This document shows, piece after piece, positions 1 through 16,243 of a stretch of 64,000 nt of DNA. The position numbers and the translations under genes are program-made. Source of the stretch: Mytilus trossulus (Eukaryota; Mollusca; Bivalvia; Mytilida; Mytilidae); contig NC_086379.1 in NCBI RefSeq assembly GCF_036588685.1, positions 74,989,727-75,053,726 of the forward strand. The letters are read 5' to 3'. Within the stretch, counting starts at the first letter, position 1. Every line of letters begins with the position of its first letter. The notes under the pieces were generated by a model. It searched no databases. It was not told the DNA's origin and was given only the letters and a program-made list of their open reading frames with translations.

Positions 1-165
1 TAGTACATCCCATTTTGAATGTAAATGCTTTATACCATAAGCATGATATTTTAATTTTATAAAAGATATTTTGAAGTGGCTAAATATACTGACTGTGTTT
101 ACCTGTTATATAAGTTTAATTGTTATACAAACGCCCAGGCAAACATTGATTGTATTTTAGGTGTC

Positions 166-1401
166 TTCCCGATTGTCCCACTTTTTGAAATTACAGGTAA
201 AAAGGTAAAGAAATTTTGTGGGACAATCGGGAATATGTTTGTGGGACAATTGGGAAGGTTAAATGTGGGACAATTGGGAACTGTTTTTTTAGTGATTAAT
301 TTGTTTTTATAGCTTGATGCAGTTAATCAACATGATCAAAGGTTACTAATCTATGTAACTTATAAAATATGAACAAAATAAGTACAAATAATAATATTTA
401 CATATTTTGTTTTGCTCATAGAAGGTACAATTGAAGTATCATATAATATAATATGGATTCTTTTCAAAAATTTAAAAAAAATTAGTCTAAGATGGGTTTT
501 TTAAAATTATTTTTATTGACTTTAAACAAGCGGTCAGTACTGCGAGTACTCTCAGATCTATACCTAGTGTCTTTGTTGTGGTGATGTCCCAAGCCAGGAG
601 CCTGTAAGTCAGTGGTTGTCGTTTGTTGCCGTGTAACATATTTGTTTTTCATTCATTATTTTGTACATAAATTATGCCATAAGTTTTTTTCGTTTGAATT
701 GTTTTACATTAATTTTGGGGCCTTTTGTAACTAAGTGGTATGGGATTTGCTCATTGTTGAAGGCCGTATGGTGACCTATAATAAGATTTGTGTTTTTAAA
801 AAAGAGAAAATTTCAAAATTGACAGAATGGTCAATTTGACACAAAAAGCAATAAAATTTTATAAAACTTTCTTATATTAACACCTACTTTTTTTTCAAAA
901 AGTAAGGTCTATTCAGATTGGTCCACTCTATCTTTATTGAAAGTATGGAGAAAAAAATTTAATTGTGAAACTGATTTTTTTCATGATAATAGCCCAAAAA
1001 TGGATAAAAATTAATGAACTAAACTGGGAAAATCACCATTTATTTTTCTAGAGTCATATATAACACAAAAATCAGTTTTTTTCTAGAGTCATATATAACA
1101 CAAAAATCAGGTTAAGAAAAAAAGTTAATTCAAGACCTTAAAAGATGTATTTCATAAATCAGAAATTATTTTTTTAATCAAAAGTGTATCAATCGAATGT
1201 TTAAAAACATTTTTTTGTTTATACTTTTATAAGATTTATATTAAATGTGCAATAATTAATTCTTGTTTATTTAGCAAAACAAACAACAGTTGCCTTGTTT
1301 ATCTTAGAACATTTTACTACATAAAATAATGTGGGACAATCAGAACTTTTTATGTGGGACAATCAGAACTCTAAAATTTTTAAAAGTGGGACAATCGGGA
1401 A
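166..1401. mobile_element. TIR DNA transposon with subterminal repeats (non-autonomous)
   Basis: The 20-base end TTCCCGATTGTCCCACTTTT at 166-185 is a perfect inverted copy of the sequence at 1382-1401. The GTGGGACAATYRGRAA motif recurs just inside both ends: at 218-233, 241-256 and 265-280 on the left and near 1331 and 1354 on the right. No transposase frame is visible, so the element is probably non-autonomous. A target-site duplication could not be identified by eye. The interior includes another dispersed repeat (about 590-790). Confidence 0.7.
590..790 (-). repeat. Dispersed repeat copy nested in the TIR element
   Basis: The reverse complement of this stretch resembles 5,640-5,715. Both contain ACAACCACTGA, then TTACAGGCTCCTG and a following GACTTAGGG/GGCTTGGG block. 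The repeat family also appears at 19,080-19,340 and 17,336-17,590. Confidence 0.5.
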
Positions 1402-1895
1402 TAAACCGTATTTTATTTGTTGGCTTAAGTTGAATACCTTATGGATTTTTTCAAAAGATAACATAGGTTGAGAACACGTAACTGAATACGTATTATTTAC
1501 AGAGTAATTGATTCAATGTTCTGATTAACTTGACTCTAATTCATTCTTTATATTTAAGTTACTGGTATTCTTAAAGGATAGAATATTATCCATTCGTTTG
1601 ATGTGTTTGAGCTTTTGATTTTGCCATTTGATTAGGGACTTTCCGTTTTGAATTTTACTCAGAGTTCAGTATTTGTGTGATTTTACTTTTATAGGGTTTC
1701 TTTAAAATTTTGATTTTTATGGTTTATTCTTTAAAAAGTTATACAAAGGTTATATTTTTTTAAAAGTTATTCAAGAATTTACAATTTAACTAATTTTAAT
1801 GAGATTAAAAAAAAATCAAACAAAGATCTAGCCTCTATAGTCGCCGTCAGCTGAAATTCATAGCGGTAAAAATAATCTTAACTATCAACTGCGTT
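1402..1895. other. AT-rich stretch with no gene seen
   Basis: No open frame with family similarity and no clear repeat structure were found here. Upstream exons of the phospho-lyase were searched for by eye and not found in 1-2,402. Confidence 0.5.
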
Positions 1896-2313
1896 CTCTT
1901 GAGATATAGTTTTTCTTATTCCATTCATAAATCGCGAAAAGAAAAACCACTACTGACCTACCTTTTAAGTGATCGCACTGTTACAATCCTGACCTTCACA
2001 TTTTCCAAGCCTATTTTGAATGGTGGAATCCGCCATTGTTTTTTCCGGGGAGTTCAATTTCATACCATTTGAATAAAGCGCGGGAAACCGTATCACATCA
2101 ATGAAAAGAACATTTCAGGAAACTGCGTAAGTGACGAATTTCACATGTAAACAAATGATTTTCATAGAAACGAAGATGGGGGAATTACAATGGAAAACAT
2201 TCTGGAAAATGTGAAGGTCAGGATTATTACAGTGCGATCACTTAAAAGGTAGGTCAGTAGTGGTTTTTCTTTTCACGATTTATGAATGGAATGAGACAAA
2301 TTATATCTTGAGT
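1896..2313. mobile_element. Foldback element with ~110-bp inverted arms
   Basis: The arm at about 1896-2006 is the reverse complement of about 2204-2313, with a few mismatches. Shared blocks include CCTACCTTTTAAGTGATCGC and the GACCTTCACATTTTCC inner end. The arms enclose a spacer of about 195 bp. No coding sequence is present. It lies immediately upstream of a phospho-lyase exon (2403), so it sits within that intron. Confidence 0.8.
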
Positions 2314-2391
2314 GCTCACAGTATAAAATACATGTAGATTATATATAATTAGACACCGCCATTATCACACTGCTTTATATGTTTAGTATGA

Positions 2392-7702
<5,311 letters not shown>

Positions 7703-8470
7703 TTAGATTAATGCCAAAATAATTTAACTTTTTTGTTCCTGGAAATCATTTAACTATGTAGTTCCTGGAATATGATGCATTGTTTTGTCATTTCTACAAG
7801 CATTTTGTTACTTTTTTTTTAACCTGTATATGTTATGATCTATTTTAACTATGTTTTTTATTATTTCTGGTTATAAAAGATAAGTTTACTTTTCATAATC
7901 AGGTGATCTATATTAGCTCATTACTGCCTATTAAATGTATTACAGAGATAATTTATATTTATAATCTTAGGGCAACTTGTCATACTGACCATGCAAATTT
8001 TTGTTGATGATACATGTAATTATACTAGTCTGTTTTTATTCAAGTCGTAACTAGTCTGTTTTTATTTTTAAGTTGTAGGAAGTTAAGTCCCCTAGCTGTA
8101 CAATAGTGCATCATTTATAAGAAATCATATGTTATCGATAGTATATTTCATTAAATTCCTGACCTTTCAAGTTCAGGTGCATCATCTCAGGTATAGACAA
8201 AACCTTATCATCAATCACTCCATTATATATATGTAAAGTCAAGTATTGACAGAACTATAATGCATTTAGACATTTTTATATATATTCAAAATTTCAAAAG
8301 AAATAATTTTTGCTTTTTATTTTGTACAATTATTTCATTATGTAATTTCACTGAAGTTTTATTTCATTTTCTGAAGAAAAAAATATATTGAAAACATTTA
8401 CACTTTTTTATGTTGGGATGGGGGTATTTTTTGTTAGCTTTTCTCACATAATCTTTAGTTTTTCATCAAT
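7703..8470 (+). other. 3' flank or 3' UTR of the phospho-lyase
   Basis: This is AT-rich non-coding sequence after the stop codon. TAGTCTGTTTTTATT occurs twice close together at about 8,030-8,065. No gene was recognised. Confidence 0.5.
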
Positions 8471-8471
8471 T

Positions 8472-8920
8472 CGTCCCATGATCATTTAGGTACAGTATTA
8501 GGGTTATACATGAAAATTTATTAGTCTTATACATGTAGCATAATATCTTTAGTTATTCATTAATTCTTCCAAAGATCTTCTAGGAACAGTATTAGGGTTA
8601 TACATGTATTTCATGGATCAGCACACTCCAAAGATCTTCTAGGAACAGTATTAGGGTTATACATGTATTTCATGGATCAGCACACTCCAAAGATCTTCTA
8701 GAAACAGTATTAGGGTTATACATGTATTTCATGGATCAGCACACTCCAAAGATCTTCTAGGAACAGTATTAGGGTTATACATGTATTTCATGGATCAGCA
8801 CACTCCAAAGATCTTGTAGGAACAGTATTAGGGTTATACATGTATTTCATGGATCAACACAGTACCTTAAGTTATTAATTAATTCTTCCAATGATCTTGT
8901 AGGAACAGTATTAGGATGAT
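8472..8920 (+). repeat. 59-bp tandem repeat, five near-identical copies plus degenerate ends
   Basis: AAAGATCTTCTAGGAACAGT starts units at 8571, 8630, 8689, 8748 and 8807, a period of 59 bp. Each continues into ATTAGGGTTATACATGTATT and TCATGGATCAGCACACTCC. Diverged partial copies flank the array at about 8,472 and 8,880. It lies downstream of, or within, the phospho-lyase 3' UTR. Confidence 0.95.
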
Positions 8921-9192
8921 TTATGGAATAGTAAAATGTAAAAAATGTTATCTTTGAATGAAATGATTGTTTTCATTATATAAGAGAATATAGTATTCTG
9001 ATTTGTGGTGAATGTCATATAAAGAATTGTGATAGTTTTATATTTAGCATTTTTTTATGTGTCTGTCATAGTCAATTTTTACTTTGGTTTATCTATTTAT
9101 TTGTTTTGTCAATAACTTGATAACCAAGAAGTTAAAACTCTTGAAATTTTCTTTATTATTACAATTAACTTTAAACAGAGACTGAACTGATG

Positions 9193-9307
9193 ACAGAACC
9201 CCCCTTTTTATTGGCCCATCAATGCATTTGAATGGGGACTAAAGCTGTACCCCCCCCCTCTTTCTGGGTTGTGACCCCCCTTTTTAAAATGGCTGGATCC
9301 GCCCCTG
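9193..9307. mobile_element. Short GGATCCGCC-ended repeat, left end truncated
   Basis: The right end reads GGCTGGATCCGCCCCTG, and the interior contains CATCAATGCATTTGAATGGG, as in the complete copy at 20,870-20,992. The CAGTGGCGGATCC left arm is missing. Confidence 0.7.
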
Positions 9308-10221
9308 AGATACTAGTGTCTCTTAGCCATTTTATTGGAAATATTCTGTTGATATATTGATTGCATTTCATTTTGACTAAAGCAATCCCCAATCAATCAT
9401 TTTTTCTAAATTCTTTAATGCTGTATTATGCATGTTCCAGTATTTTTATATTGACTATGACATGTTATTTATGTCCTATGGACAGAAGACTAAGTGGTTG
9501 TTAATATTTGTTGTTTTTTATCATTTATAATATTTGAATAATTTGAAAACTAAAATTCAGGCAAAGCTTTGCTTATTCAAATAAAATATTTTTTCAACAT
9601 TTATTGGAATTGAAAGATCTTTTAAAACACAAGAAAAAAATTTCTAGAAATAAGATGTAAGAATATTGAAATGTAGCAGGTTTGTTTCATTTATCATCCA
9701 TGTTTGTTTATATTTATTTTAAAAATTGTAAAGTTTTTGTTTAGTGCATAACAGGTTTGTTTGAAATAAATTAAATTTTGACATATTGTATCTTTATATC
9801 ATAAAATTTCATTATTTTTTTAATAATAATTTAAATCGAGAATTTTCGCCTCTGTTGACCCAAATTTTAGAGAGAAAAAAATGAATAGAATACATTTTGA
9901 GTAGCTTATATTACACAACATGTGAATCTGAGAATCTGCATTTAAATTGTTTGAAATTGTCTTATCTTAATTTTACTTGTCGCAATAGGTATTTAATATG
10001 GTTTAACAAATTCGTTTATGCAAGTAAATGATGTGTTATATTCTTCTAGGAACTATAACCTGCTATTATTGTGATAAAATGCCTATTAATAAATGGATTT
10101 TTTTTACAAAGTTGTTTTCTGCAAAATAATTGAGATTTTTTTTTCTGAAAAATTATTTTATTGGATCTTTTCTTTTAATCTTGACTGACTATACACCAAT
10201 TACCATGTCCCATAAGCATTT
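9308..10221. other. AT-rich spacer
   Basis: No coding frame, RNA gene or clear repeat was recognised. Confidence 0.5.
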
Positions 10222-10844
10222 ATAGCTCACCTGGCATCTACAAGAATTAACAATAATGAGTTACCTTCAAATTTGATAATGAATATGGTGGAACTGAAGT
10301 AAAAAGGCCTTTGAAGTACACAAAAGAACTAATCTCAAGTTGTTTTTATGAATGGATTACACCAGACACAAGGTCAAGGTCAATCGACATAATTGATGTC
10401 ATTATACAATTGGTGCTTACTATGGATTAATGACATTAGCATTGTGTTATAGAAAAGTGCATGAATTCATAGAAGAATTGTCATCTTTACCACTTAAACG
10501 GCATTTCTCTAGTTGAAAGAGTCTACAAATGTAGTAATATATTGGTTGGAATTTCCTTATATACAACTGCTTGTGAGAGTGGACATTCAAGTTGAAATAT
10601 AGATACAAAACAACATTGTTAAACAACAATTGAGCCCCAGAAGCAACAAAGTCTCTTTGAATAGACTACTGACCAAAGAATTCAATCTAATCTTCTTAAT
10701 GTTCGCCATGCACTTGAATACCAGTCCCCTCAACAGAACTGGTGGTCTACTGTAGTGCATTCACTGGTCCATATAGCTTCTCTTTGGTGGTGTTTCTGAG
10801 TGCCATATATTATCTCTCAATGCCTGATGGATCTTGCACGACTG

Positions 10845-11526
10845 TTAGAGGTGTGACTCAATCTGCTCTGCTTCTCCACAAGGACATATTGGAGATGGAA
10901 CAACTTTCATGACTTTGTGTAGATGTTGGTTGAGTCTGTTGTGTCCTGACCTCAGTCTAAAGGTGGTGGTTTGTTCAGATCTTGTTAGGTGGGGTAAACT
11001 GTCTTGTTGCTGAGGAGTGTTGAACAGAGACTTGATGATAGTCTTCATTTCTGTGAAGCAGACTGGATTTTCTTCCTGGTGTTGTTCAACAACACACTTT
11101 GCTAATTTATCGGCTTGTGTATTACCCAAACTCCACAGTGTGAAAGGATTCATTGTAGAACTGTTGTCAGACTTTTGATATTGTATAAAGCTTGTTGGAG
11201 TTGATGAAGCTTTGATGGAGTGTGCAGCATGAGTAAGGGCTTCTTCAGCTTTAGTTTGAACAAAGTAGACCTGTTGGTATTGCCTCTGATTGTTGATTTT
11301 CATTGGGGTACTTAATGTATATGCCGGTCCCTCTTTTTGTTGTGGCAGTTGTGGCAGACCCATCTGTATATACTCTTACCCAGGTTTCTGAAGGATATTC
11401 CTCTACAAGTATACTCATTGTCAGTGTTTTCTTAACTATGCTAGTCTGTCCATCTTTGATGGTAATAATCAGACATGAGTTCTGGATGGTGACATTTCCA
11501 ACTTGATCTTCACATCGGTTATTCAT
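10845..11526 (-). pseudogene. Retrotransposon RNase H and C-terminal zinc region, frameshifted
   Basis: Two overlapping minus frames carry this part. The upstream one (about 11,251-11,526) has VRVYTDGSA, the first RNase H Asp block. The downstream one (10,845-11,363) has the ADKLAK block, a GHNRLNQHLHK stretch and CPCGEAEQIESH, then a stop. The shift between them breaks the RNase H domain. Confidence 0.85.
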
Positions 11527-11879
11527 TGTGAAAGCTATGGGTTCTATGTAATTCGGTAGAGCTTCTTGGTGTTTTCTTTGTAAGGCTCTTGTCTCTAATG
11601 TAAAGTCTGCCTGAGGAGAGTTGTTTCAGTCTGGTATTCATTCGGTGGTCTTGAGAACACTGATATTCAAAGGCCTGTATCATGGCTTCCATTTCAAGTG
11701 GAGCATAATCCACAGTCAGTTCAACAGATTGTTTTGGGAGAGAGCGTGTGAAGAATGGTTCGTTTATCTCTCTCCCTGTTTATGGTAACACGTCCCCCTT
11801 AGCCCATATGACTATCGTTTCTAAAGCTGTCTGTATTCTGTGTTTAACTGTAGTTGCATACTCTCCTGAGCACCCAAGA

Positions 11880-12950
11880 AAAAGATCGTCTGCATAAAAT
11901 GCTGATTATGCCTCTTTTGGTAGCTCTAGTACTAGATCATCATCAAGAGTGTGAATAGAGTTGGTGGTAATACTTCTCCCTGTGGGCCCGCTTAAGAGGA
12001 CTTTCTGTCCACATTGCCCATCAACCTGCACTCTGACTCTTCTATTGTACAAGTACGATTTGGTCAATTTCTACAATCTTCCACTTGTGTCATATCTAAG
12101 CATTCTTGCAAGAAGTCACTCTTTTGGAGTGTCCGACCATACCTTATCAAGTGCTCTTTGTAGATCTACGAAGACAGCCAACGTTTCTTTCTTGGTTTGG
12201 AAGGCATCTTCTACTACCTGTGATAGATGTGTAGTCTGGTATATGTGCTTTTATATTGTCTAAAACTAGCTTGTTCATGTCCAATGATGTTCTCGAACTC
12301 TAAGTACATGTACATGCGCTTATTTATTAAGCGTTTCATCAATTTACAGCAGCTGCTTCTTAGGCGTATAAAACGATAATATGAGGCTTATGACTTGTTC
12401 TTTCCTTTCTTCAGTTTAAGCATCATTATTGCTTCCTTCCAGCATTGTGGGACTTGACCTTGTCTCCAGCTAAGATTGAATATGTCTAGCAAAGGATTTA
12501 GTGATAAGTTCCCTAAGTGTTGAAGCATCTCATTTGTGATGTAATCTGGACCTGGAGACTTTTCTTCTTTAGCTTTCTAATAGATTGTTTCATCTCAGAA
12601 ATTGTTATGTCAGTCGGCATAATATCATGTGCTGCTGTTATTACTTTCTTCTTCATTACCTTTTGCAAATGCATTTGCATCAGCTTTTCCTAGAGTAATA
12701 TTTTGCCCTTTACTTCCCTCCTCATAAGTGCTTTTGTCGAGTAATACAGCTTTGTTGTATGTTACTATCCTCCTCCATATTCAGATATGATGCTTTTCTC
12801 TCCATCCTCTTCTCTGGCACTTAAGCTTTGTTTTGAGGTGTTTTGCCTTGCTTTGCTGGACTTTGATGTTATTCTCCTAGCTGGGGTTTGATTCAGTCTC
12901 TTCTCTTGCTCTTGTTAGTGCATTGTGTGTTTCCTGAGTTTCATTGGACA
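11880..12950 (-). pseudogene. Retrotransposon reverse transcriptase remnant
   Basis: AVFVDLQRALDKVW, VRVQVDGQCGQKVLLSGP and AFYADDLFLGCSGEYATT are readable in the expected order, but in different frames and with stops between them. FYADD is the RT active-site box. Upstream blocks are more damaged. Confidence 0.85.
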
Positions 12951-14259
12951 AGTATGGCTTGTAGTCCTTTCTCACACCTCTTGGTATACTATCTTTTAGA
13001 GCTCTTACTATATTTGCATTAAATATTTTGACAACATTGTTCCTTCAGTAACTATGTCCTTTGTAAGTTCATTTGCCCTAGTTTCAAATTTCCCCCAGTT
13101 TGCCTTCTTGTACTTCCATCTTGATAATTGAGCATTATCAGGTGTTTTTGTTTCTCTGATGGATAGTATGACTTAGCGATGGTCACTGCCCTCTAGTTAG
13201 TCACAAACCTTTCTACTGATATTCTGGTGTATATCCTCAGTACATAAAGCCAGCTCTAGTGTAGCGGTAAGAATAGAAGGTTGGTGTATCAGTTGGGTCA
13301 TTGACAAGAATAAGATGGTTTCTCCTATTTTACATTTTGTGTTGTATCCCCAACTATGAGTTTACGTGTTAGAATTTCCTACCATGAGAAAGTTACTTTC
13401 TGATATCTATGGTATCTCGGGAGAGTTTCTTGTCATTTGGGCAGTATACAGAGACAATGTTATAAGAGCTTTGTCTAATGGTGACTTTGACTTTAAGATA
13501 TTCTACTTCCTCCATATATGTTTTGATATCCCTGGCGTTTATGTTGTACTTACTAGGGTCATTACACCTCATTTCTTACTCTCTTTTCTGTCCCTCCTGA
13601 AAACTTCTCTGATTTTAAAAGGTTTGCATTCTTTCAAGTGTGTTTCCTAGCAGATGTTAAAATTGTTTTATGTAGGAAATGCTGTAGCTAATCTTTTTTG
13701 TTAGATACTCCTTCTGCATTCCAGTGCAAGATGTCAATGACTGGTTGTTGTTTCCACTTTGGCTTGGTGTTTTTTCGGTCAGTAGCTCTCCTTGTTCGTC
13801 CCCCGACTCCACAAGATGAAACAAAGGTACCTTCAGTAGCATTTTATGTGCTACTTCGAGACGGGCAACCCGGCACTGCACCTGCCTTGTGCTCCTCACA
13901 GGGTAGCACCATATAGATTGGTTATGATTTCAAGTGTCATAATGGCTGTTTGTGCGTGGTGTTGTGGTCTGTTAAGGGTGTACTATATAGCCCAACACCG
14001 CCGTCTTCAGCACTCCAGGTTTTCTGTCGTGTAACATCACCCTTAACTTCGGAACAAATGTTCTGATCCTGGAAGTACATGAAGGATGTTGCAGATTCCT
14101 ACTCGAAATTTTCCTGGAGGTTGTCTCATGAAGCCTTTCCCTGACATAAGGGTATGGCCACAAGGAAGCGAAGGTTGCTAGTCAGAGTTTGCCTTGCCCT
14201 AGATGGGCCACCCTTCAAGGTTGACGAGCTCCATCTGCGCGAGGCTATTTAGTTTTGCT

Positions 14260-15590
14260 TTAAATCTAAATGCATCCTTACTTAAATATGTTCACATATT
14301 TTGAGAGAAGGATCCTATTAAATTGAATGGTACCAGGAAAAGGGTTAAAGGTGTGTTACTAAAAATAAATTGAATTTTGTGCATAAAAGATGTATTTGAT
14401 GCTATATCAAATACAAATAAAATAGTTGGTCTCATAATAACATGACATATGAGAAAGATATAGACTTTAAGGTTAATAGCTTTAAATAAATTGGTTTCTG
14501 GATGCTAAATCAATTAGCATTTGTGTGAAAACAACTTTTCTGTGGTGTATGGTCACATATGATGGGAGGATGATCCCTATTAATGTAGAGATTGATATGT
14601 CTGCAGTCAAGGTCAAAGTTTCTGAAATTTGTACAGCCGTTAGCTAAAAAAATGTTACAAACATATTGTAACAAAAAGAAACTTAATTTTTTTTTAATAT
14701 AGGATTTGCTTTTTTTTCATTAAAAGTTGAAGAAGTGGTTTCTATTTCCTAAATAATACTTTACCTTACTTGGGTATTTGTCACATCTAATGAGAGGGAA
14801 ATCTGAAACTCAATTAATTTTGCGGTCACTTTGTCTAAGGTCAAAGTTAGTTATTTAAAATTGTCCCTTAATTTGTGCCAAAATTTTGTTTCAGGATGAT
14901 CAATCAAATACTGCATATGGTACTGCAACCTAACTAGGATATTGGTATGTGGTCATATGTCATAAGGGCAGATTCCTTTAAATTTTCAAGTCATTGGGTT
15001 GTAGGCCAAGGTTACAGTTACTCAAACAGATTGTGGAAGACACTTCTAATGTCTTATATGAATGGACCATCACATAAAATACGTTCTTGGGTCACTATAA
15101 ATATTTCTATTTTATATATATGAGCGTGGGTTTAAAGGTTCTTTTATTTACAATACTTGTTTTTTCTTTACAATCATCCCTGTCAACTATCAATAAATGG
15201 TCGGTGGTTTAGCAAGCAGTATTTACAATCAAGGTAGTGCAGACCCAAAAGTCAACGTGTTGTACTTCAAAATAACACCAAAACGTGTAGAAGAAAGGTT
15301 TGTGCATTCATAAGAATCATTCTTATGACAAAAGAAGAATCAGTCTGAGGAGACGATAACCCCTCAAGCTTTGCAATTTTCGTAGTCAAACCGACGGGGC
15401 ATAACTCTAGAAAGGATCTGAATCACAACCCATATTCAAAGTCTGCCTGCATGTTTTGGTTCTTAACAATGTGTGTTGATGTTTTTTGTCTACTGGCCTG
15501 GTATCAACTATAGTTTTGCCTGACCAAATATACATGTCTTCCTCACGTCTTCTTGTCAAGAGTTAGTGTGATGTTTTGGCCTGATGTCAT
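14260..15590. other. Non-coding stretch with weak repeated GGTCAAAGT/GGTCAAGGT blocks
   Basis: From about 14,480 to 15,030 there are at least three loosely similar segments with CAAGGTCAAAGTT-like and GGTCACATATGAT-like phrases, suggesting an old dispersed tandem repeat. No gene was recognised. Confidence 0.4.
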
Positions 15591-15938
15591 CGCAGCCTTT
15601 TATTAACCAAGTTTTACGTTGGATCTAATAGCTGCACATTAAAAGTCTTAACAAAGATTCACAACGTATGTGTATTTATGATATCTTAAAGAGAGACTGC
15701 TTAATAAAACCAAGCAAACAATAAGTTACATATATTATTAAAACAAATAAGTATATAAATACACAAATAAATTAAATTACACTGCAATGACTATTCAACG
15801 ATGAAATATTATTTACAGATAAAATATTATGCGTAGATGAAATATTATGCACAGATGAAGTCGTTTGTACAGATCGGGATTTCTGAACACATTAATGGCA
15901 TCGGAGACATGAGTTCCTATATTTTCTATGCATTAGCA

Positions 15939-16243
15939 TCAAGAGTTTCTATGTTGTAGATGTCGTCTCCTGTTTGTTGTCCTTTGTTGCTGTCTTGTTC
16001 GTTTATTGTTCTGACTATTCTTTGAAGCAAGACAACATCTTTCAAAACTACTTTTATGTTTAAGTACACATTTATACTGATCGAGCTCTGCTGTCTGTTG
16101 TTGCAGACCTAATTGTTCTGATTTCAGTTTGAGACGTAGATTTTGTTTGACAAGACGAACATACACCCTTGAGCTGCAACTGCTTCGTCTGGTAGAACTT
16201 GCTCTTCCTAGAGTACAGCATATTTCTCTCTGAATGTTGCTAT
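15939..16243 (-). CDS. Paralogue 1 exon 3: ANATO-like cysteine domain
   Basis: This exon starts after TTTATCGTTTCAG and ends at a TAA at 15939-15941. All six cysteines of the mature protein are here, as CC, C, C and CC. It is followed by the Arg-rich tail. A TTTATT on the plus strand at about 15,599 would be an AATAAA signal some 340 bases after the stop (weak). Confidence 0.8.

Larger units (their letters stand above)
10650..14250 (-). mobile_element. Decayed non-LTR retrotransposon (endonuclease, RT, RNase H)
   Basis: Reading the minus strand gives remnants of one polyprotein in the order expected of an RNase H-bearing LINE. An endonuclease start (VIDILHWNAEGVSNKK) lies near 13,705-13,760. 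RT motifs AVFVDLQRALDKVW and FYADDLFLG lie near 12,150-12,180 and 11,880-11,902. The RNase H block has VYTDGSA near 11,355-11,375 and GNTQADKLAK near 11,095-11,125. A C-terminal CPCGEAEQIESH zinc-like motif lies near 10,850-10,895. Frames change repeatedly and stops interrupt them, for example a TAA right after ESHL, so the copy is dead. The exact ends are uncertain: the 5' part up to about 14,250 looks like leader sequence and the 3' limit is estimated. Confidence 0.9.

Noticed and set aside
76..312. 78-codon plus-strand frame
   Set aside because: It overlaps the left end and subterminal motifs of the TIR element, and the frame is built from repeated GTGGGACAAT units.
11961..13650. Plus-strand frames of up to 100 codons
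   Set aside because: They are on the opposite strand of the retrotransposon RT and endonuclease remnants.
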